From: Lentisphaeraceae bacterium
GTDB taxonomy: Bacteria; Verrucomicrobiota; Lentisphaeria; Lentisphaerales; Lentisphaeraceae
DNA: 64,000 nucleotides
Reading direction: 5' to 3'
Assembly (NCBI GenBank): GCA_021232515.1
Contig: JAJPOQ010000142.1
Span: 1-64,000, forward strand
Position 1 is the first letter of the stretch. The number at the start of each line of letters is the position of its first letter. This document shows positions 16,541 to 25,598 of the stretch, piece by piece. The notes under the pieces are model-generated. The model saw nothing but the letters and a program-made list of their open reading frames with translations. It had not been told where the DNA came from and searched no databases. Both the position numbers and the translations under genes were made by a program.

Positions 16541-17416
16541 ATGAAAAGCAAAATAATTACCACCTTAGTAAAGATAGTCTTTTGGACAGTTGGTCATATG
16601 CCTAGGCCCTTAATTGTCTTTAAGGGCAAATGTATAGGTAAGTTTTTGCATATGATAGGTTTCAAAAAAGACAGGATAGTTAGGAACTTGAATCAAGTTT
16701 ATGGTTCAAAAGAAAATTGGCCTAAAAATATTTTAAGTCGCATATATCGTCATTTTGGCCTGCTGCTTATTGAAATACTGAAAATGCCCTCGGTTTCTCA
16801 AGAAACTGTAAAGGAAATGACCACTTTTGATGGTTTGGAGCATCTTGATAAAGCTTTGAGTCACAATCAGGGTGTTATTATGGTTTCGGGTCATACAGGC
16901 AACTGGGAGTGCACTATGGCTAGTTTAGTTGGCCTTGGTTATGATTTACATGTAGTAGTCAAGAGACTTAAACATGTTGATAATGATTATATATTTGGAC
17001 AGCTCAGAGAGTCCAAAGGTATAAAAACTATTTTCAAAGATAAAGCTGTTTTGAATATTCGTAGGGCATTGAAGAAGAATGCTATTTGCCTTTTGGTGAT
17101 GGATCAGAACTCGAAAAGAAGTGATGGTGTTTTTGTTGATCATTTCGGTAAAAAAGCCTCTACTTTTGCGGCGCCTTATGTTTTAGCCAAAAGGTTTAAG
17201 TGTCCTGTTGTTCCTGCATTTAGTTATCGTAGTGACGATTTAGTTAATCACAGAGCAGAGTTTTTGCCGTCTGTTAAATTTATTGAGTGTGAAAACCCTG
17301 ATGAGGAAGTTGAAACTAACGTTCGTGAGTTAATTAAACCTTTTGAAGAGTTTCTACTGAAGCATCCTGAGCAGTGGATTTGGATGCACCAAAGATGGCG
17401 AACTCAGCCGAAATAA
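16541..17416 (+). CDS. Lysophospholipid/lipid A acyltransferase (LpxL/HtrB family)
   Basis: About 291 residues. The catalytic H-x4-E appears as HTGNWE, followed by the family segments VMDQN, FFG-like FVDHFGKKAS, and a C-terminal PEQWIWMHQRWRT. These enzymes add secondary acyl chains to lipid A at the inner membrane. An N-terminal hydrophobic helix (KIITTLVKIVFWTVG) anchors it. Start: ATG at 16541; a GTG at 16505 would add 12 residues before the anchor. The acyl chain it transfers cannot be told from sequence. It supports an LPS-bearing outer membrane. Confidence 0.88.
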   Translation: MKSKIITTLVKIVFWTVGHMPRPLIVFKGKCIGKFLHMIGFKKDRIVRNLNQVYGSKENWPKNILSRIYRHFGLLLIEILKMPSVSQETVKEMTTFDGLEHLDKALSHNQGVIMVSGHTGNWECTMASLVGLGYDLHVVVKRLKHVDNDYIFGQLRESKGIKTIFKDKAVLNIRRALKKNAICLLVMDQNSKRSDGVFVDHFGKKASTFAAPYVLAKRFKCPVVPAFSYRSDDLVNHRAEFLPSVKFIECENPDEEVETNVRELIKPFEEFLLKHPEQWIWMHQRWRTQPK

Positions 17417-17417
17417 G

Positions 17418-17810
17418 TTACTCGTTACGACATTCTTTACAGATTCCAAAAAGTGTTATCTCATGACGCTGTATTAGGTGGCCCTCGACTTCAGTTTCTT
17501 TGAGATGCTCACAACATTTATGTATGTCTATGACTTTGTCGCACTTGTTACAATGGAGGTGATGGTGGTGGTGGTCGGCAGACTTAGCAGTTTCATAGCG
17601 ACTTTGACCGTCAGGTAAGATAACTTGGCAGATCATTTTATTTTCTAGTAAAAGTTTGACTGTGCGGTATATGGTTGCTACGCCAACCTGCAATCCGGCA
17701 TCATTCGATTTTTGTAAAATTTCATCAACGGATAGTGGTCCATGTGATGCAGTTATAAGATCTAAAATGAGCTCTCGCTGTTGAGTTTTTCTTTGACCAA
17801 TTTTAGGCAT
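17418..17810 (-). CDS. Fur-family metal-dependent transcriptional repressor
   Basis: 130 residues. Winged-helix DNA-binding domain with VGVATIYRTVKLL, then the metal site HHHHHLHCNKC and a second pair CKEC at the C-terminus (structural zinc). It could be Fur, Zur or PerR; the His-rich stretch does not decide. It follows ftsQ by 2 bases and its stop nearly touches that of the convergent acyltransferase gene. A second Fur-family gene lies at 42538. Confidence 0.92.
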   Translation of the reverse strand: MPKIGQRKTQQRELILDLITASHGPLSVDEILQKSNDAGLQVGVATIYRTVKLLLENKMICQVILPDGQSRYETAKSADHHHHHLHCNKCDKVIDIHKCCEHLKETEVEGHLIQRHEITLFGICKECRNE

Positions 17811-17812
17811 GA

Positions 17813-18673
17813 CTACTCCGTGGGTGTGCTGCTATATCTAGCGTCAATTTTATTAGTTTCTTTTCTTACCAAAGCATTTTGCATGATGGCGATACAGGCT
17901 CTTCGTAAGCCAACTTCAAAATCGTCTGCAGGTAGTTTTAAACGAGCATTGTCAGCGACCATAAATGTCGGTGAAGCTCTTAGTATAACGCCGAGAGTAT
18001 TGTCTTTGTTGAGTGAGATCATTTTAATTTTAATGATTTCTAAAGCAGCAATTTCGTTTTTCTGGATAAGCGGTTTGATAGGATCATAGAACATTCTGAA
18101 ACCTTCGTGAAAACGAATGAACTTTAAAGGGATCTGGATGCTTTCGGAATCAATGAGTTCTCCAGGTTTGTAGTCTTTACCTGCAATGACTGGTAGTTGT
18201 AGATCATTTCTACCACTAGGGATGACTTGGCCGTCGTAGTCAATTAGGTTTCTATTTAAAAGTCTAGCGACTGGATCTTTCTCGACAAATTCTATTTTTA
18301 TTGTGTCTGGGAAAAGGTATGAAACTTCGGAAGTCTTTATGCGGATGTCGCGATTGACGAGTCGGCGGATTCTTTGTAGATCTAGTTCAAAAAGATTGTC
18401 AGCACCGATGTGTAAGTCTAGAGAATCCTCAAGATCTTCTATGTCGACAAGTCCCTGTGTATTTTCAGGCAGTCCTTTGGCTGAAATGTGGATAGCTTCT
18501 AGAGTGAAGTGCTTATTTGAATTTAAAAAGAGTGCTTGAAGGCCAATCTTAGAAAGGTAGACAACAAAATAAATGCAAAAGAGAATGAAGATCCAGGCAA
18601 TGATTGAGATGAGTTTTTCTTTGAAAGCCGCCGAAGCTTCTGCTTTTTTACCAAGGATGTTGTGTTTTTCCAT
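17813..18673 (-). CDS. ftsQ: Cell division protein FtsQ/DivIB-like
   Basis: 286 residues. Short cytoplasmic N-terminus, one membrane helix (about 21-43), then a POTRA-type domain (FTLEAIHIS ... ELDLQRIRRLVNRDIRIKTSEVSYLFPDTIKIEFVEKDPVARL) and a beta domain, as in FtsQ, which links FtsL/FtsB to the divisome. It is not in a dcw cluster here and is followed at 2 bases by a Fur regulator. Assignment rests on topology and the conserved FPDTI-E-P-A segment. Confidence 0.8.
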   Translation of the reverse strand: MEKHNILGKKAEASAAFKEKLISIIAWIFILFCIYFVVYLSKIGLQALFLNSNKHFTLEAIHISAKGLPENTQGLVDIEDLEDSLDLHIGADNLFELDLQRIRRLVNRDIRIKTSEVSYLFPDTIKIEFVEKDPVARLLNRNLIDYDGQVIPSGRNDLQLPVIAGKDYKPGELIDSESIQIPLKFIRFHEGFRMFYDPIKPLIQKNEIAALEIIKIKMISLNKDNTLGVILRASPTFMVADNARLKLPADDFEVGLRRACIAIMQNALVRKETNKIDARYSSTPTE

Positions 18674-18726
18674 ATCTTATTACGAAATACTTTTCTCTTA
18701 AACTTTTGCCATTTTACTAATTTAAG

Positions 18727-18742
18727 TTAAGTTACAACTTAA
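18727..18742. promoter_or_regulatory. 16-bp perfect palindrome between divergent ftsQ and VOC genes
   Basis: TTAAGTT-AC-AACTTAA lies about 55 bases upstream of ftsQ and 80 upstream of the VOC gene. The symmetry fits a dimeric repressor site that could serve either promoter. No regulator can be assigned. Confidence 0.35.
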
Positions 18743-18820
18743 GTTTTGTCACTTGGATTTGTGCTTTTGTGCTAAAAAATCTACGTGGATCAATAAAATC
18801 TCAAATTTTAAGGCGAAAAT

Positions 18821-19177
18821 ATGGATGATCGTTCCTACGGAGTCATAATTAGTGTGTCAGATTTAGATCAAGCGAGAGTTTTCTATCGCGATACATTAGG
18901 ACTTGGCTCTCCAGTTGTAGACAGTAATCACTGGATAGAGTTTCAACTGGATAATGGGCTGATTGTTGGTATTCGCTCTCAAACTAAGGCAGATAAGCAA
19001 AAAGACAGTTCGATCATGTGGGTTTACTACACGCCAGATTTTGAAGCTGTGAAAACTCGCTTGCTAGATGCAAACTTTGAGCCACTCAGAGTTCCAGCTC
19101 CACCAGTTGGTCTGAAGTCAGAAATATATACAGATGCAGAAGGTAATAGATTTACCTTAGCTCTTAAGCCTTCTTAA
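18821..19177 (+). CDS. VOC-family (glyoxalase/bleomycin-resistance fold) protein
   Basis: 118 residues in the vicinal-oxygen-chelate fold. It begins with ISVSDLDQARVFYRDTLGL, the standard first strand and helix, and ends with IYTDAEGNRFTLA. Such proteins are metal-dependent lyases, isomerases or dioxygenases, or drug-binding proteins; the substrate cannot be predicted. Its stop codon overlaps that of the convergent reductase gene by 4 bases. Confidence 0.85.
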   Translation: MDDRSYGVIISVSDLDQARVFYRDTLGLGSPVVDSNHWIEFQLDNGLIVGIRSQTKADKQKDSSIMWVYYTPDFEAVKTRLLDANFEPLRVPAPPVGLKSEIYTDAEGNRFTLALKPS

Positions 19178-19197
19178 GCCTTCTTAAGCCACTTAAG
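19161..19197. repeat. 10-bp tandem repeat spanning two convergent stop codons
   Basis: TTCTTAAGCC is present in three near-identical consecutive copies (19161-19190), with a partial fourth. It encodes the last residues of both the plus-strand VOC protein and the minus-strand reductase, and both stop codons lie inside it. Confidence 0.8.
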
Positions 19198-20166
19198 AGT
19201 TCTTTTAAGACCCTCTTCATTGTCTATTTTGGGATTAAAACCAAAGTGATCGAACGCTTTTTGGTGAGAAAAGTAGTGTGATTTCGCTAGTTGTGCAGCA
19301 ATAAAGCGAGTCATCCGAGGTTCGCCTTTAAGTCTAAAGGTTTTATAAAAGAACTCTAAGACAGCCCCAACTTTTTTTGCTTTATTGTAGGAGATGCTTT
19401 TATTTAGGGCTGTTATGTTATTCTTCTCAAGAAGTTCATTTACCCAATCCCATAAATTGACCGGTTTTGCATCCCCTATGAAGTAGGCTTGACCGCAAAC
19501 AGGACTGCCTTTTACAAGCTTGTCAGCTGCTTGAATGTGAGCAAGCGCCCCATTTTCAACATAAGTAACATCAACTAAGTTTTGGCGATCGCCAACTATC
19601 ATGAGTTTACCAGATCTCGCGGCTTCAAGAATTCTTGGAACTAAGTGGTTGTCGCCTGGTCCCCAAATGAGGTGCGGGCGAAGAGCACAGGTTAATAGTG
19701 AAGAATCATTTGCTTCCAAGACTTTTCGTTCTGCGATAGCTTTCGTCTTAGGATAAGCTGTTAGATACTCGGTTGGATAGGGAAGTGACTCATCGCCATT
19801 TTCTATAGCTTCTGTACCAAAGGCAACACTGGGAGAAGATGTATAGATGAGCTTTGAGACATTCTTTTCTTTACAGGCTTTGAGTATGTTTTCGGTACCA
19901 GTAACATTTATGCCAAAGTAATCTTCTTCAGGTCCCCAAATTCCAGCTTTAGCAGCTACGTGGAAAACAGTGTCTTTACCGTCGACAGCTTTGGAAACAT
20001 CTTCGAAGTTGCGAAGGTCCCCAGTAAAACAAGTAACGCCTAGTTTTTCAAGGTCGTGGTAGGAAGATCGATTGAGCACGGAGACGTTATCTCCGCGCTC
20101 AAGAAGTAGGTTAACTATGTGACGGCCTAAAAAACCACCACCACCGGTTACCAGAGTATTAGCCAT
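19174..20166 (-). CDS. NAD(P)-dependent 3-beta-HSD-type reductase, OleD-like
   Basis: 330 residues, extended short-chain dehydrogenase. The Rossmann motif is TGGGGFLG at the N-terminus and the catalytic motif is Y-P-K-T-K within LTAYPKTKAIAE. The segments FHVAAKAGIWGP, YTSSPSVAFG and LRPHLIWGPGDNHLVPRI are those of 3-beta-hydroxysteroid dehydrogenase-like proteins and closely resemble OleD, the 2-alkyl-3-oxoalkanoate reductase of bacterial olefin synthesis. No oleA, oleB or oleC is in this window. Its start overlaps the end of leuA by 8 bases, so the two are co-translated. Confidence 0.8.
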   Translation of the reverse strand: MANTLVTGGGGFLGRHIVNLLLERGDNVSVLNRSSYHDLEKLGVTCFTGDLRNFEDVSKAVDGKDTVFHVAAKAGIWGPEEDYFGINVTGTENILKACKEKNVSKLIYTSSPSVAFGTEAIENGDESLPYPTEYLTAYPKTKAIAERKVLEANDSSLLTCALRPHLIWGPGDNHLVPRILEAARSGKLMIVGDRQNLVDVTYVENGALAHIQAADKLVKGSPVCGQAYFIGDAKPVNLWDWVNELLEKNNITALNKSISYNKAKKVGAVLEFFYKTFRLKGEPRMTRFIAAQLAKSHYFSHQKAFDHFGFNPKIDNEEGLKRTLKWLKKA

Positions 20167-21820
20167 TGTTGAGCATGTTATTTAAAGCTGCAACGACTGC
20201 TTTAACAGCAGCTTGGTCAATATTGCTATGAGTTCCGATTCCGTAGAATACTTTTTCAGAGCACTTAATAGTCACAAATGTAACAGCTTCAGATTTCGCA
20301 CCATGACCAAGAGAGTCTTCTTCATACTTGACTAGTTCAAATGAAGGGATATCAAGTTGGCGACATGCTGCAACAAATGCTGCAATTGGACCATCTTCAT
20401 CCGCTTCAAGAGTTCTTGCCTCGCCATTGTAAAGAAGCTCGACTTTGCCGTGTATGTCAGATGGCTTTTTTTCATCTGGATACGGCCAGTATTTTACGAG
20501 CTCAATTGGAGACTTAGCTTCCATGAAGTTTTCTCTGAAAACATTTGTTAGTTCATCACTAGTGATTTCACGGCTAACATCCTCGGCATAAGCTTGAACA
20601 GCTTTAGCAAGGGTCACCTGAAACTCTCTAGGGAGCTTTATTTGATGCTCCAGTTCAATCATGTGAGCGATACCGCCCTTTCCAGATTGACTATTTATGC
20701 GAATGAACTTTTCAAAGTTACGACCGACATCTGCTGGATCTACATGTAGGTATGGAATCTTCCATTGACCAAAGTGTTCCATCATTTCATCTTTCCTTAC
20801 AAGACACTTATGTATGGCGTCTTGGTGAGAACCTGAAAATGCGGAGAAGACCAGGTCACCAACATATGGGTGGCGTGGATGAGGGCGCATCTGAGTTAAG
20901 CGTGAAATAGTTTCGTTTATTTCAACCAAGTTCGAGAAGTCTATTCCTGTATCTACACCCATGTATTGTAGGTTTAGAATAAGCGTGACCATGTCGACAT
21001 TGCCAGATCTTTCACCATGACCAAAAAGTGTACCTTCTACTCGGTGAGCACCGGCTTGTAGCGCCATCTCTGTAGAGGCAACTGCACAGCCCATGTCATT
21101 GTGAGCATGAAGTGAAATGACAGCTTGCTTAGTTTTAAGCTTTTTCATAAAGACTTCGATCATGTCAGCATAGTGAGTGGGAGGGCGTCTCTCAACAGTA
21201 GCAGGAAGGTTTAGAATAACAGTTTCACCTTCTTGCGGATCCCATTGTTCAACAACGTCGTCACATACTTCGATTGCAAAATCGAGGTCAGTATCAGTAA
21301 ATTCTTCAGGAGAGAATTCTAAATAAAAGCGAGTCTCAGGTTGGTTAGCGGCACATTCTTTAATAGTTGCGATAGAGGCGTGAACTATTTTTATAGTTTC
21401 TTCTCTAGTCTTACCAAGAACGTGTTCTCTGTGAAGATCGCTTGTTGCTACGTAGATGTGCACAAGAGCCTTTGGGTAGCCTTTTAGGGCTTCCATCGTC
21501 TTGGTGATCAAGTCTGGGCGTGAAGGAGCCAAGACCGAAATCATTACATCATCAGGTATGCGATTTTCATCGATTAACCAACGACAGAAGTCAAAATCGT
21601 CTTTTGAAGCGGAAGGGAATCCAACTTCTATTTCTTTAAAACCGATGTCGAGCAGCAGCTGATAATACTCTTTCTTCTGATCCAGCGTGAGTGGATTTGG
21701 AAGCGCCTGGTTGCCGTCTCTGAGGTCGACAGCACACCAGCGTGGACTAGAGTTGATCTGCGAATCAGGCCATTGCCTGTTTTCGATCTTTATCGGTTCT
21801 ATTGCTTTGTATTTCGGCAT
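20159..21820 (-). CDS. leuA: 2-isopropylmalate synthase
   Basis: About 553 residues. Condenses acetyl-CoA and 2-oxoisovalerate in the first committed step of leucine synthesis. The long (LeuA2) form is recognised by RQWPDSQINSSPRWCAVDLRDGNQAL at its start and SLHAHNDMGCAV in the barrel (metal ligands H-x-H). A C-terminal LeuA regulatory domain ends in NIDQAAVKAVVAALN. The ATG at 21820 (MPKYKA) is chosen because this form normally begins there; an ATG five codons upstream is less likely. No leucine-rich leader peptide or T-box was seen in 21841-22030. Confidence 0.95.
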   Translation of the reverse strand: MPKYKAIEPIKIENRQWPDSQINSSPRWCAVDLRDGNQALPNPLTLDQKKEYYQLLLDIGFKEIEVGFPSASKDDFDFCRWLIDENRIPDDVMISVLAPSRPDLITKTMEALKGYPKALVHIYVATSDLHREHVLGKTREETIKIVHASIATIKECAANQPETRFYLEFSPEEFTDTDLDFAIEVCDDVVEQWDPQEGETVILNLPATVERRPPTHYADMIEVFMKKLKTKQAVISLHAHNDMGCAVASTEMALQAGAHRVEGTLFGHGERSGNVDMVTLILNLQYMGVDTGIDFSNLVEINETISRLTQMRPHPRHPYVGDLVFSAFSGSHQDAIHKCLVRKDEMMEHFGQWKIPYLHVDPADVGRNFEKFIRINSQSGKGGIAHMIELEHQIKLPREFQVTLAKAVQAYAEDVSREITSDELTNVFRENFMEAKSPIELVKYWPYPDEKKPSDIHGKVELLYNGEARTLEADEDGPIAAFVAACRQLDIPSFELVKYEEDSLGHGAKSEAVTFVTIKCSEKVFYGIGTHSNIDQAAVKAVVAALNNMLNNG

Positions 21821-22061
21821 CGTTTTTTCTCTCATTATCTAACAGGGAAGGATTCCAATATAGCTTAGTTCTTCCCCCTATCTATATTCAATGTACCAGT
21901 ACTATGCTGGTCAAGGGCAAAGAGTATATAAGAAAGGGCTTTTTGTCAAGGTAAATTATTAAATAACGGTGAGCTTGGCTGGAGTCTTAAATGGAGTCTT
22001 TTACTAGTTCTCAAATGGACAAATTGTTCTTTTGCAAGATATTTGTGATCAAAATGAAATC

Positions 22062-23663
22062 ATGGTATTTAGAATGTCTGCAATGAAAGAAGAAGTCGAA
22101 CGTCGTCGTACGTTTGCGATAATAAGTCACCCGGATGCGGGTAAAACAACACTTACAGAAAAGTTACTCCTCTACTCAGGCATGCTTCGTACAGCTGGTA
22201 TGGTCAGTGGACGTAAAGGCTCAAAAAATGCTTCATCAGACTGGATGAGCATGGAGCAAGAGAGAGGTATATCTATATCCTCTTCTTCAATGCAGTTTGA
22301 GTATAAGGGACATAAAATTAATGTTCTGGATACTCCTGGTCACTCGGACTTTTCAGAGGATACCTACCGTACTTTAACAGCTGCAGACAGCGTTATCATG
22401 GTTATCGATTCTTCAAAAGGTATAGAAGCTCAGACTTTAAAACTATTTGATGCATGTCGCTTGAGAAACATCCCTGTTATCACTTTTGTAAATAAAATGG
22501 ACCTCTACGGTCGAGATCCGATAGACTTGATGGAAGAAGTTGAAAATGTTCTTGGAATCCAAGCAAGTGCGATTAATTGGCCAATTGGTTCAGGTAAAGA
22601 GTTCCAAGGAATTGTTGATAGAGCGACTAATGAGTGTCACTTTTATACTCGAATTGCTTCCGGTGGTAGTTTAAGGCCAGAAGTCGAAAAAATAAAAGTT
22701 GATGATTTAGAGCCACGTTTAAACTTATCTGCAGTGGAAGTTGAAGAGCTTCAAGAAAATTTAATGCTTTTAGATGAAGCTGGAAATAAATTTACTCGTG
22801 AAGCTTACTTAGATTTTAAAGTAACGCCGATCTTTTTTGGCTCAGCGATGACAAACTTTGGTGTTGAACCTCTTTTTGATTCTTTGATCGAGTTTGCGCC
22901 AAGCCCATGGAGTCGTAAGGCATTTAATAAAGCCGATGAAGAGCTTCAGGTTGATGTTATGAGCCCTGACTTTAGTGCATTTGTTTTTAAGCTTCAGGCA
23001 AATATGAATCCGAAGCACCGTGATTGTATTGCCTTTCTGCGTATAAATTCCGGTAAATACGAAAAGGATATGACAGTCCTTCACTCAGATAGTGGTAAGA
23101 AGGTTAGACTTGCGAGCCCGCATAGTCTTATGGCTGCAGAACGAGTGACAGTTGAAGAAGCTTTTCCTGGCGATGTGATCGGCATAAATAATACAGTTGG
23201 TCTAGCCATCGGTGATACTCTTTGTGCAAAAGGTGATATAAAGTTTGATGCACTTCCACAGTTCCAGCCGGAACTTTTTGCGAGAATTACGCCTAAAGAC
23301 TTAGGAAAAAGAAAAGCAATTGATAAAGGTCTTACTCAGCTGGCGAAAGAAGGTACAGTTCAGTTACTTCACGAGTGGAAAGATAGTTATAGCTACCCAT
23401 TTGTGGCAGCTGTTGGTCGTCTACAGTTTGAGGTTCTTCAGCATAGGCTGAATGAAGAGTACGGAGTAGATACTAAACTTGAGATGCTTCCATATACATG
23501 TAGTGCATGGCTTAAAGGAGCTCCGGAAGACTTTAAGACTCCTTACAGTGCTCGTATGGTCCAAGATAAAGGAGAAAGACCTATGGTTCTATTCTCTAGC
23601 GAATGGGAAAAAGAATACGCTCTAAAAGAGAACCCAGAGCACAAATTGTTAGATTACGCCTAA
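22062..23663 (+). CDS. prfC: Peptide chain release factor 3
   Basis: About 533 residues. GTPase that recycles RF1/RF2. Visible motifs are RRTFAIISHPDAGKTTLTEKLL (G1 within it), the switch region ASSDWMSMEQERGISI, DTPGHSDF (G3) and NKMD (G4), followed by the RF3 C-terminal domains. The start is uncertain: in-frame ATGs at 22062, 22074 and 22083 all precede the GTPase domain, none with a strong ribosome-binding site. Confidence 0.95.
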   Translation: MVFRMSAMKEEVERRRTFAIISHPDAGKTTLTEKLLLYSGMLRTAGMVSGRKGSKNASSDWMSMEQERGISISSSSMQFEYKGHKINVLDTPGHSDFSEDTYRTLTAADSVIMVIDSSKGIEAQTLKLFDACRLRNIPVITFVNKMDLYGRDPIDLMEEVENVLGIQASAINWPIGSGKEFQGIVDRATNECHFYTRIASGGSLRPEVEKIKVDDLEPRLNLSAVEVEELQENLMLLDEAGNKFTREAYLDFKVTPIFFGSAMTNFGVEPLFDSLIEFAPSPWSRKAFNKADEELQVDVMSPDFSAFVFKLQANMNPKHRDCIAFLRINSGKYEKDMTVLHSDSGKKVRLASPHSLMAAERVTVEEAFPGDVIGINNTVGLAIGDTLCAKGDIKFDALPQFQPELFARITPKDLGKRKAIDKGLTQLAKEGTVQLLHEWKDSYSYPFVAAVGRLQFEVLQHRLNEEYGVDTKLEMLPYTCSAWLKGAPEDFKTPYSARMVQDKGERPMVLFSSEWEKEYALKENPEHKLLDYA

Positions 23664-23799
23664 TTTTATTTTGAGTGTAAGTAGTTGACTATTAGTTCTT
23701 TGTGTTTCTGTAAAAAGTTAATTTGACAAAAAAATTTGGGTTTGAGTGTTTGGCAGGCTAAAGTAGCCGCTTGAAATTTTATAATGATGGAAGTTTTTG

Positions 23800-24681
23800 A
23801 TGGACGAAATAGAAGAAGAGTTTGATTACGTAGTAGAAGAAGTTGAGGAAATAGTAGAGGAAGAGATTCCTAAAGTCATTCAGATAATTGACGATGTTCC
23901 CGACCATGACTTTGGCGATATATATATTGTCCCAGAGCTTCAATTAGAGATGAAGAAAGTACTGCCAGGTTCCTTCTACATGGGCAGCGATGACGGCCCA
24001 TACAATGAACGTCCACGTCACCGTGTAAACATGACGCGCCAATTCTGGATGGGTATCTACCCAATTCTTCAAAGAGAATATGCTGAGATAATGGATGGTA
24101 AAAATCCAAGTAACTTCCCAGTTGAAAGCCAAGAAGATGGTTCAAAGTTTCCAGTTGAGAAAGTTAGTTGGACTGCCGCAAATGAATTCTGCCGTCGCTT
24201 AACAGCTCGTGAAAGAGAAGCAGGTAACCTTCCTGAGCCTTTCGTTTACAGGCTACCTACAGAGGCAGAGTGGGAATACTCTTGTCGCGCAGGTCGTGAA
24301 GATGATTTGATTGACGATATCGACCACACAGCTTGGTTCTTCAAAAATAGTAATGAACAGTCTCATGAAGTAGGCCTTAAAGAGCCTAACAATTGGGGTT
24401 TGTTTGACATGCAAGGTAACGTTTTTGAGTGGTGCCTTGATTCATGTGACTTCCGTGAACCTTCTTGGTACGAAAAAGGAAATGTTCTAACAGGACTTTT
24501 CAAAAATGATGTTATAAATCCTCATTACAAACTTGGTTCTAACCGTGTCGCAAAAGGTGGCTGTTGGTTACTTGCACCTGACGTTTGTCGTCCTTCTGCA
24601 AGATACATAAATCCACCAGATTCACGTTACTTTGTCATGGGTTTTAGAATCGTCTTAGCAGAAGCAGCAGTATCCGTTTAA
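23800..24681 (+). CDS. FGE/SUMF1-domain (formylglycine-generating enzyme-like) protein
   Basis: About 293 residues. A very acidic N-terminus (E/D/V-rich, residues 1-33) precedes a C-type-lectin-like FGE-sulfatase domain: GSFYMGS, PVEKVSWTAANEFCRRLT, YRLPTEAEWEYSCRAG, NNWGLFDMQGNVFEWC, GGCWLLAPDVCRPSAR and MGFRIVL. The paired active-site Cys of true FGE (Y-C-x-R-Y-R-C) are not reproduced, so sulfatase activation is doubtful; many such proteins are binding or scaffold proteins. No signal peptide. Start at ATG 23800 with GGAAG six bases upstream. Co-directional with mscS and hisE. Confidence 0.85.
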   Translation: MDEIEEEFDYVVEEVEEIVEEEIPKVIQIIDDVPDHDFGDIYIVPELQLEMKKVLPGSFYMGSDDGPYNERPRHRVNMTRQFWMGIYPILQREYAEIMDGKNPSNFPVESQEDGSKFPVEKVSWTAANEFCRRLTAREREAGNLPEPFVYRLPTEAEWEYSCRAGREDDLIDDIDHTAWFFKNSNEQSHEVGLKEPNNWGLFDMQGNVFEWCLDSCDFREPSWYEKGNVLTGLFKNDVINPHYKLGSNRVAKGGCWLLAPDVCRPSARYINPPDSRYFVMGFRIVLAEAAVSV

Positions 24682-24707
24682 TAGTAAATTGAGTAGAGAG
24701 GAGTGCC

Positions 24708-25586
24708 ATGTTTATTTTAGCACAAGCAGCAACTGAAGGTCAAAAGGCGCCAGAGCCAGCGAAGGATCAACTACAGATTATTACAGAAACTGTTCAGACC
24801 TTTGCGGCTGAATATGGTTTAAAAATAATTGGTGCAATCGTCATCCTGATAGTAGGGCGTTTGATTGCTAAAGTTATAACTAAAATAATTAAAGCAAGCA
24901 TGATTAAGGCTAAAGCAGAGCCAACATTGGTTACTTTTGCTGAAAATCTTGTTTATATGGCACTACTAGGTTTTGTTATCATTGCAGCTCTTGCATCATT
25001 GGGAGTTCAAACTAACTCAATGATCGCCGTTATTGGTGCAGCTGGTTTAGCCGTTGGTTTAGCCTTGCAGGGTGCTTTGTCAAACTTTGCAGCCAGTGTT
25101 TTGATAATGGTTTTCCGTCCTTACAAGGTCGATGATTTGATTGAAGCCGGCGGCTCACTTGGTTTTGTCAGAGCAATAGAACTTTTTACTACGACTCTTG
25201 TAACACTTGATAATAAGACGGTGATTATTCCGAACTCGCAAATGACTGCTTCATCGATTACAAACCTTACAGAGACTGATGAATTAAGAATGGATTTGGT
25301 TTTTGGTGTATCTTATTCTGATGATATCGATAAAGTTAAAGAAATTTGCATGAAAGTGATGAAGGGTAGTGATCTTATCCTTAAGACACCAGAGCCATTT
25401 GTTGGTGTTCTAGAGCACGGAGATAGTTCCGTTAATTTTGCGGTCCGTCCTTGGGTTCATGCAGATCATTATTGGGATGTATATTTTTATATGCATGAGG
25501 AAGTTAAAAAGGCTTTCGATAGAGAGGGTGTAAGCATACCTTTCCCACAAAGAGATTTACACATCGTTAGCGATGCGACAAAATAA
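24708..25586 (+). CDS. mscS: Small-conductance mechanosensitive channel
   Basis: 292 residues. Inner-membrane tension-gated channel that releases solutes on hypo-osmotic shock. Three membrane helices are followed by the pore helix GAAGLAVGLALQGALSNFAA, whose Gly/Ala packing is the MscS signature, then the beta domain (FRPYKVDDLIEAGG, TLDNKTVIIPNSQM) and the vestibule. Normal length for E. coli-type MscS. It follows the FGE-like gene by 26 bases and precedes hisE by 12, so the three are probably co-transcribed. Confidence 0.95.
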   Translation: MFILAQAATEGQKAPEPAKDQLQIITETVQTFAAEYGLKIIGAIVILIVGRLIAKVITKIIKASMIKAKAEPTLVTFAENLVYMALLGFVIIAALASLGVQTNSMIAVIGAAGLAVGLALQGALSNFAASVLIMVFRPYKVDDLIEAGGSLGFVRAIELFTTTLVTLDNKTVIIPNSQMTASSITNLTETDELRMDLVFGVSYSDDIDKVKEICMKVMKGSDLILKTPEPFVGVLEHGDSSVNFAVRPWVHADHYWDVYFYMHEEVKKAFDREGVSIPFPQRDLHIVSDATK

Positions 25587-25598
25587 TTAAGGATTTTG

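Noticed and set aside
21841-22030. Leucine leader peptide or T-box upstream of leuA
   Set aside because: No Leu-codon run and no T-box sequence found.
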